From Paenibacillus_E sp052115445 (GTDB taxonomy: Bacteria; Bacillota; Bacilli; Paenibacillales; NBRC-103111), in NCBI RefSeq assembly GCF_052115445.1, contig NZ_JBFRGR010000002.1, positions 62,001 to 126,000 of the forward strand: a DNA stretch of 64,000 nt, in the 5' to 3' direction. This document shows, piece after piece, positions 61,501 through 64,000 of the stretch. Under the pieces are notes generated by a model that had not been told where the DNA came from, made no database searches, and saw only the letters and a program-made list of their open reading frames with translations. Every line of letters starts with the position of its first letter. The first letter of the stretch is position 1. The translations under genes and the position numbers were made by a program.

Positions 61501-64000
61501 TGCTATTCCGTACTGCAGCCGGTGGATCGAACACATTGTTTGCTGTATCCCACAGCGAGACTTGGGCGGTTTTCAACCTAATATCGCTTTCGTTATTCTT
61601 TATGTACAGATTGTACTTAAACGTACCGCCGGTACCAGTGGACGTAATAACGACGTCCCCAGCCTTAATTGTTTGAATCCTTCCAGTCACAGGATCCACA
61701 GTCGCAATCTCCGGGTCACTGCTGCTCCAAGTGAGTGGGAAATTCACAGGCTCCGGAATCATGATCTCATTGCCTGCCAGGAGGTAAAAGTTGCGGTTGA
61801 AGGAGTCGTAAGTGTAGGACTCCTCTACCTCCCAGACGGAGATATAGTCGATATTGACAAGACCCTTGTCTGGATAGTCCACTACGTCAAGACTTGAAGT
61901 GTCGAGTACCAGAGAGATCGTGTCGCCCTCTTTCAGTTCCATTTCCCAAATGTCGGACTCAACAAATACAAGCTCACTGTCCTTGCCTGCAAGGGAAATA
62001 CGGTAATTGCCAGGCGTTTTCGGAGAGCCGTTTTCATTTTTTTCAACCTGGTCGTAATTGACATACACGCTGATATAGTCCTCAATTTCGTAATTGACGC
62101 GGGAGAACTTCAACATGAATCCGTATTTACCATCTTTATGAATTGTAAAAGGGAATGTAACGCCGGCACCTGGCTTCGCCCTATAGGTTTGGGGGTCGCT
62201 GCCTGTGTATAAGCCGCCCAGAACAGATCGGTCGTTAGGTTGACCAGCCGGAGGCGACGAGTAGCTGCCATTCGGATACGTCGCACCGTTGCTAGTGTTG
62301 CCAATGTTGGTGCGAACTACGGTGCCGCCGAACTTATCCGCATACGCAGCCTTGTAGATGCCGTTGGCACGCGGGATAAGCGCAAGAACTTCATACGCGT
62401 TGCTCAGATTGCTCGTTGCGGTATTGAGTGTTTCCGCCGTCGCTGTATGGTCTAGAAGCAAGTTTTTCGCCCCAGCCAGCGCGGTGGCAAACGGCCCCCA
62501 TGTAGCCGACGTATAGCGGTTCTCTTTAAGACCACGCCCCTCCATAGTTGTGATAATATCTTGAAGCGCTTTCCTCGCCCTGCTCTCGTCAGTGCCCAGA
62601 TCAACCGTCGCGCTGCCTCCCCCGTTGGTGATCGTGAGCTTTATGTTAGAATTAGCGCCATTGACATAAATGTCATATATGCCATCGTTCAACGTCTCGT
62701 TAAAGACAACCTTATTGCCATTCTTGACGCCGGTAGCCTTGACGACGCCGTCTTGCATCAGTACGAACTCCATTTCGCTAATGTCAGGATGCGGTGCTCC
62801 ATCAAGAAGAACCGTCAGCTCAGGTTTCTTGGAAACGGTTATATTCTCAATCCACATTTGCTTTGTAATGCCGTTATTGCCTGAGGTCCTTGTATCAAGC
62901 ACCCGGAGCTCGCCAATGTTTGTGGGATTTTTTGCCCTAAACGCAAAGTCTGTGGCAATTTTCGTTTCCGAGCCGCCCTCCGGCGTTACCCAGGCACTGT
63001 ATGTTTTAGTAGTCATATTAATCGCAATTTTTACATGATACACCTTATTTGCCACTAAAGGAGAGATGACATCAGCCCCCCACCCTGTGCCGTTATATGC
63101 GCCAATACCCGTATTGAACCGCACAAGGGCGTTCATTTTATCGACATCCGCATTCACAGCGGTTCCACTTTGAACCAAGGAGACAGCCGTGTTTGGACTG
63201 GTTGCCGTAGTGACATAGTCGAACTGAACCGTCATTTGTCCACTAGTCAAAACCTCCGGCAGCGTATAGTATGCCTTAGCAGCATTGGCGCTGTTTCTGC
63301 CTGCAGCGTACAACCTCAGACTTCCCTTCACGCTGCAGAGCACATCAATCTTTCTGTCCAGATTGTTAATCGTGAGCGTGTCGGTGGTTTGATTGTTGGC
63401 TCCTTCACCGCTCCATTTGTACGAATATCCGGCTTCAAGCACGTTCGGCGGCGATGACATCGCCCCCCGGCCTTCGGTGGTAATCACCAGTGTTTTACCG
63501 CCGAGAACCACAGCCCCGCTGGCAATGAAGTTATCATTGTATTTAGCGATGATCGCTGAGCCATTGGACGCACCTGCATCCTCTGCGCTGAATTTAACCG
63601 TGTAGTAGTCGAGTATTTTGGCAGCGCTTCCAGTTACGGCAATCGTTTCGCCCGTGTCGTCACTGCCGTCAAAAATGTTATATGTCCCGTCATAAACGTC
63701 AAATGTAACCGTGCCTCCGATGTCGGAACTGTTACCCCTTATTTCCCCATTCTGCCGCAGCGTGAACGTTTTGCCGTGCCCGTCAAACGGCTGGCCGTCT
63801 TTGTTAATCGTAAACGTTACATTGTTAGCGCTTGCAGAAAGAGGTTGTATTACGGTTTGTAACCCGTCCCCTTCACCCGGTTCGATCGTCTCCCCCGCCA
63901 CACTAATTGGCGCAGCATCGGATCCATGTGGGTCGGCAGCAAATGCTGTCAATGGCGCAAGGTTGTTGCCGATTAACGACAGCATCATGACCACAACCAA
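55583..64000 (-). CDS. Giant SLH-anchored GH101 endo-alpha-N-acetylgalactosaminidase, 5' end at or beyond window edge
   Basis: At least 2805 aa. A hydrophobic signal-like segment ending TAFAADP is at the edge; the true start may lie outside. In order: beta-sandwich modules (about 60-395), a FIVAR-like helical module (475-545), galactose-binding modules with intervening Big2-like Ig domains (560-1050), the GH101 core (about 1055-1830), beta-sandwich modules (1840-2290), two cadherin-like beta-sandwich repeats that begin DATLSNLTVSAG (56620-57140), a Pro/Ser-rich linker, and three SLH motifs (about 2610-2805). The catalytic pair of GH101 is visible: Asp near 1523 in GFIYSDVFSHNGWRG and Glu near 1551 in AYFVEWPY, matching the pneumococcal enzyme. 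It removes core-1 disaccharide from mucin-type O-glycans. SLH anchoring keeps it on the cell wall. Confidence 0.92.
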   Translation of the reverse strand: MVVVMMLSLIGNNLAPLTAFAADPHGSDAAPISVAGETIEPGEGDGLQTVIQPLSASANNVTFTINKDGQPFDGHGKTFTLRQNGEIRGNSSDIGGTVTFDVYDGTYNIFDGSDDTGETIAVTGSAAKILDYYTVKFSAEDAGASNGSAIIAKYNDNFIASGAVVLGGKTLVITTEGRGAMSSPPNVLEAGYSYKWSGEGANNQTTDTLTINNLDRKIDVLCSVKGSLRLYAAGRNSANAAKAYYTLPEVLTSGQMTVQFDYVTTATSPNTAVSLVQSGTAVNADVDKMNALVRFNTGIGAYNGTGWGADVISPLVANKVYHVKIAINMTTKTYSAWVTPEGGSETKIATDFAFRAKNPTNIGELRVLDTRTSGNNGITKQMWIENITVSKKPELTVLLDGAPHPDISEMEFVLMQDGVVKATGVKNGNKVVFNETLNDGIYDIYVNGANSNIKLTITNGGGSATVDLGTDESRARKALQDIITTMEGRGLKENRYTSATWGPFATALAGAKNLLLDHTATAETLNTATSNLSNAYEVLALIPRANGIYKAAYADKFGGTVVRTNIGNTSNGATYPNGSYSSPPAGQPNDRSVLGGLYTGSDPQTYRAKPGAGVTFPFTIHKDGKYGFMLKFSRVNYEIEDYISVYVNYDQVEKNENGSPKTPGNYRISLAGKDSELVFVESDIWEMELKEGDTISLVLDTSSLDVVDYPDKGLVNIDYISVWEVEESYTYDSFNRNFYLLAGNEIMIPEPVNFPLTWSSSDPEIATVDPVTGRIQTIKAGDVVITSTGTGGTFKYNLYIKNNESDIRLKTAQVSLWDTANNVFDPPAAVRNSNASEVPENIPIALTGLSGGIRVGNGFVDTMDYVAVGSSIEIDAPDAVVKKPGMYDITLNYAKGSSQASGQLGLLVNGQLAGTLYTRTTASLTSTEQSNIVTVYLKPGDTIGIRTIVNPKDAVGRFNSLTVTENVVIPPSSVTLSTTTSVNHQDQTTLNYTTVPANATPAFVWTAANTDIVSVYGNLVVGENVGETTVTATSIYNPEIKSTGTVTVAVNSSVFSIESNEVKVYLDKDFPRAIQYEMKDSGAKIDGNRSKLDTLRLTTGMTYSLNTSQGLTGSTVKNYKPVVTSSEPIQNADGSQHVIYTLQVTELNAEIKMKATVEGMVLKFDFIEIKEDPANRIFIIEIPNHNPVTVSNFTTGSSFAGSKMESNIGRSGDSFYNIKDMMTGSDFYNYAFVSNGRVAASIQSNAFGLTDGSVARRVFADTKRNDSLVTTSLLSGSWVWRFPDATKKFIDNEGRYGEEEALITRTYTDEPYERDMPHVWVVLAEENNNDGIVNWQDAANEYRSVAKVAVGSDKIADAVVQRLIMSQGNESNYPYLASVDETKRIWLHTDGLGQIILQKYHNAGNWGDFSVYDDQLGGLDEFRKFTDITTNQYNSFVGVHTNFTEYFAKVDQFSYENVEMQADGITPRSKGYVAFGYYLHQAYVIDDQLDALTRDNDNEASQEKSRYERMNRFKTDIPDLGFIYSDVFSHNGWRGNALARDYEDNGLAYFVEWPYVAEDSAAWAHWSVEKSYSPASLKGYSSDIARFIFNDSKDRWDNYTTDNWKADIEETRVPNSAFLLMGADTTSYEGWVHNGINEYDSIVEKIYRNNIPTKYMQHFPVTRMEKDKDGWADYIEFNNGEVKVYAEGYDNLNNETRNSKRIIEKDGKKIYEQVNAIGTDQGSAKYLIPWNEGDMKKLDEQEQKEIKLYHWNDDGGSTTWELPNSWAGLNTVYMYKLSDLGKSSEQVLTVVNGKVTMNTDARTPYVVYKEQQDMDVDVDIGEGQYVNNPGFSTGDNLKGWKTVHGNPQAVRNDNTTMPLFTTDGFAAQPNSNADNHGRSRNWELAVKDGNEMEVSQTITGLTPGDEYAVSVMVEVQRGKTRKASLIVDTDGASRSSYTDSSILLNYDRYDSKEKTSMLRMRVVFTADASTATIRLHAEAGEGEVRFDNVRMYRTTTPTPKTPVTDGKIVLYQDFESAPDGTTEAGTSINKPTFEGFLPFNLGNGGGFREARTIMQRRHDPYTQNNTVPVWSSNAPESVRNFVQPTKDQAGNTVTGQWWDTTTIPVDLVVDGKTSFSNITGSGGIMYQTTPQSLRFEEGKTYRICFDYQTGLNGIFAFVLGNGMKGTLSQRVSSTTVEFTGLQHHDYLQGTMGPYFNNVISNRSESSVPITAMPEGWAANGTYRNTDIKKAVPNWKGYYEYEFVSTSDQTWFGILRNNDSPTPSDNPNPFIIDNLLIVEVGNVASGDATLSNLTVSAGILSPEFSSDTTSYTVNVDNNVSSMTIAATNNHSAATVSGAGVKSLSVGLNTFEVVVTAEDGTQKTYTVVVNRAGIDTSNDATLSNLTVSAGVLSPEFNSGITSYAVNVDNNVSSMTIAATKNHNAATVNGAGVKSLSVGLNTFEVVVTAEDGTQKTYTVAVNRASAPSTDTGSEGSGSGDTSSETPSQPVPTPMPKPAENAWILEIEEDTDATTIIESTSEQTKAAEDAVAATAANNANTSVTIVAVAPPVIVKTSGDANKPYAVTVNMQHDEDKAEFTTMAIVNADGTLTPVPTKLNSNGTVTVIVRGDVTLVPVNVKSNFIDTIGHYAKDEINRAAELMLIVGVGNSSFAPTESVTVAEASTIFLRALGIPVNKVTSAVNGIDLNKWYADYVNTATDHKLIDVTENNMDLDGPMTRIQTATLIVNALRALNMNPTMSIQEADELWLKGFNDLPGLTASERIDLAISVKLGIFQGNGDGTMAPHSALQRAHLASLAVRFQDHILKRD

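Overview
The window looks like chromosomal DNA of a Paenibacillus-type soil or plant-associated Bacillota (inference). The reasons are SLH-anchored surface proteins, a BclA-like collagen protein, YesM/YesN-type two-component proteins, LplABC-type sugar importers without their own ATPase, strong AGGAGG ribosome binding sites with frequent TTG/GTG starts, and a very high density of carbohydrate-active enzymes. No rRNA, tRNA, CRISPR array, transposase or phage gene was seen.

Layout. 1-3111 (minus): a partial RCC1-repeat protein preceded by an SLH/collagen/BclA-C surface protein. 3592-9135: a YvbH-like PH protein, an AraC regulator divergent from a PhyH-type dioxygenase, and a GH42 beta-galactosidase divergent from a second AraC regulator. 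9365-28002 (all minus): a large polysaccharide-utilisation locus made of a GH88 unsaturated glucuronyl hydrolase, two permeases and a solute-binding lipoprotein, a secreted PL8 lyase, a GH28-like protein, a GH78 protein, a membrane-bound AraC sensor-regulator and a GH106-like hydrolase. The secreted PL8 would cut a uronic-acid polymer, the importer would take up the unsaturated oligosaccharides, and GH88 plus the rhamnosidase-type enzymes would finish them inside the cell. Four clear copies and one weaker copy of a 34-bp box lie 58-69 bp upstream of five start codons in this locus, which suggests one regulon.

28003-30965: mobile-type repeats, a minisatellite, a TetR regulator and NADP-type glutamate dehydrogenase. 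31193-37123 (minus): an SGNH hydrolase, a solute-binding lipoprotein, a YesM-type kinase and a MATE exporter, apparently one operon. The lipoprotein and kinase genes overlap by ATGA and have no permease and no response regulator beside them. 37350-43214 (plus): FAD oxidoreductase, Gfo/Idh dehydrogenase and a secreted GHL10 hydrolase. 43562-48026 (minus): a second ABC importer plus a Gfo/Idh-like protein. 48196-51440 (minus): a cytoplasmic GHL10-like protein and a YesN-type response regulator with no kinase beside it.

51607-55303 (minus) is a decaying four-gene operon: an M81/MlrC protein lacking its N-terminal half, an aminotransferase with a frameshift, an SDR with a frameshift and an IclR regulator with an in-frame stop. 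55583-64000 (minus, 5' end outside or at the window edge) is a giant GH101 endo-alpha-N-acetylgalactosaminidase with many accessory modules and C-terminal SLH domains.

Two families of short palindromic intergenic elements (about 115-130 bp and exactly 133 bp) occur in two copies each. The strongest candidates for something undescribed are the 34-bp regulon box, the lipoprotein-kinase pair with its distant orphan regulator, and the two repeat families.
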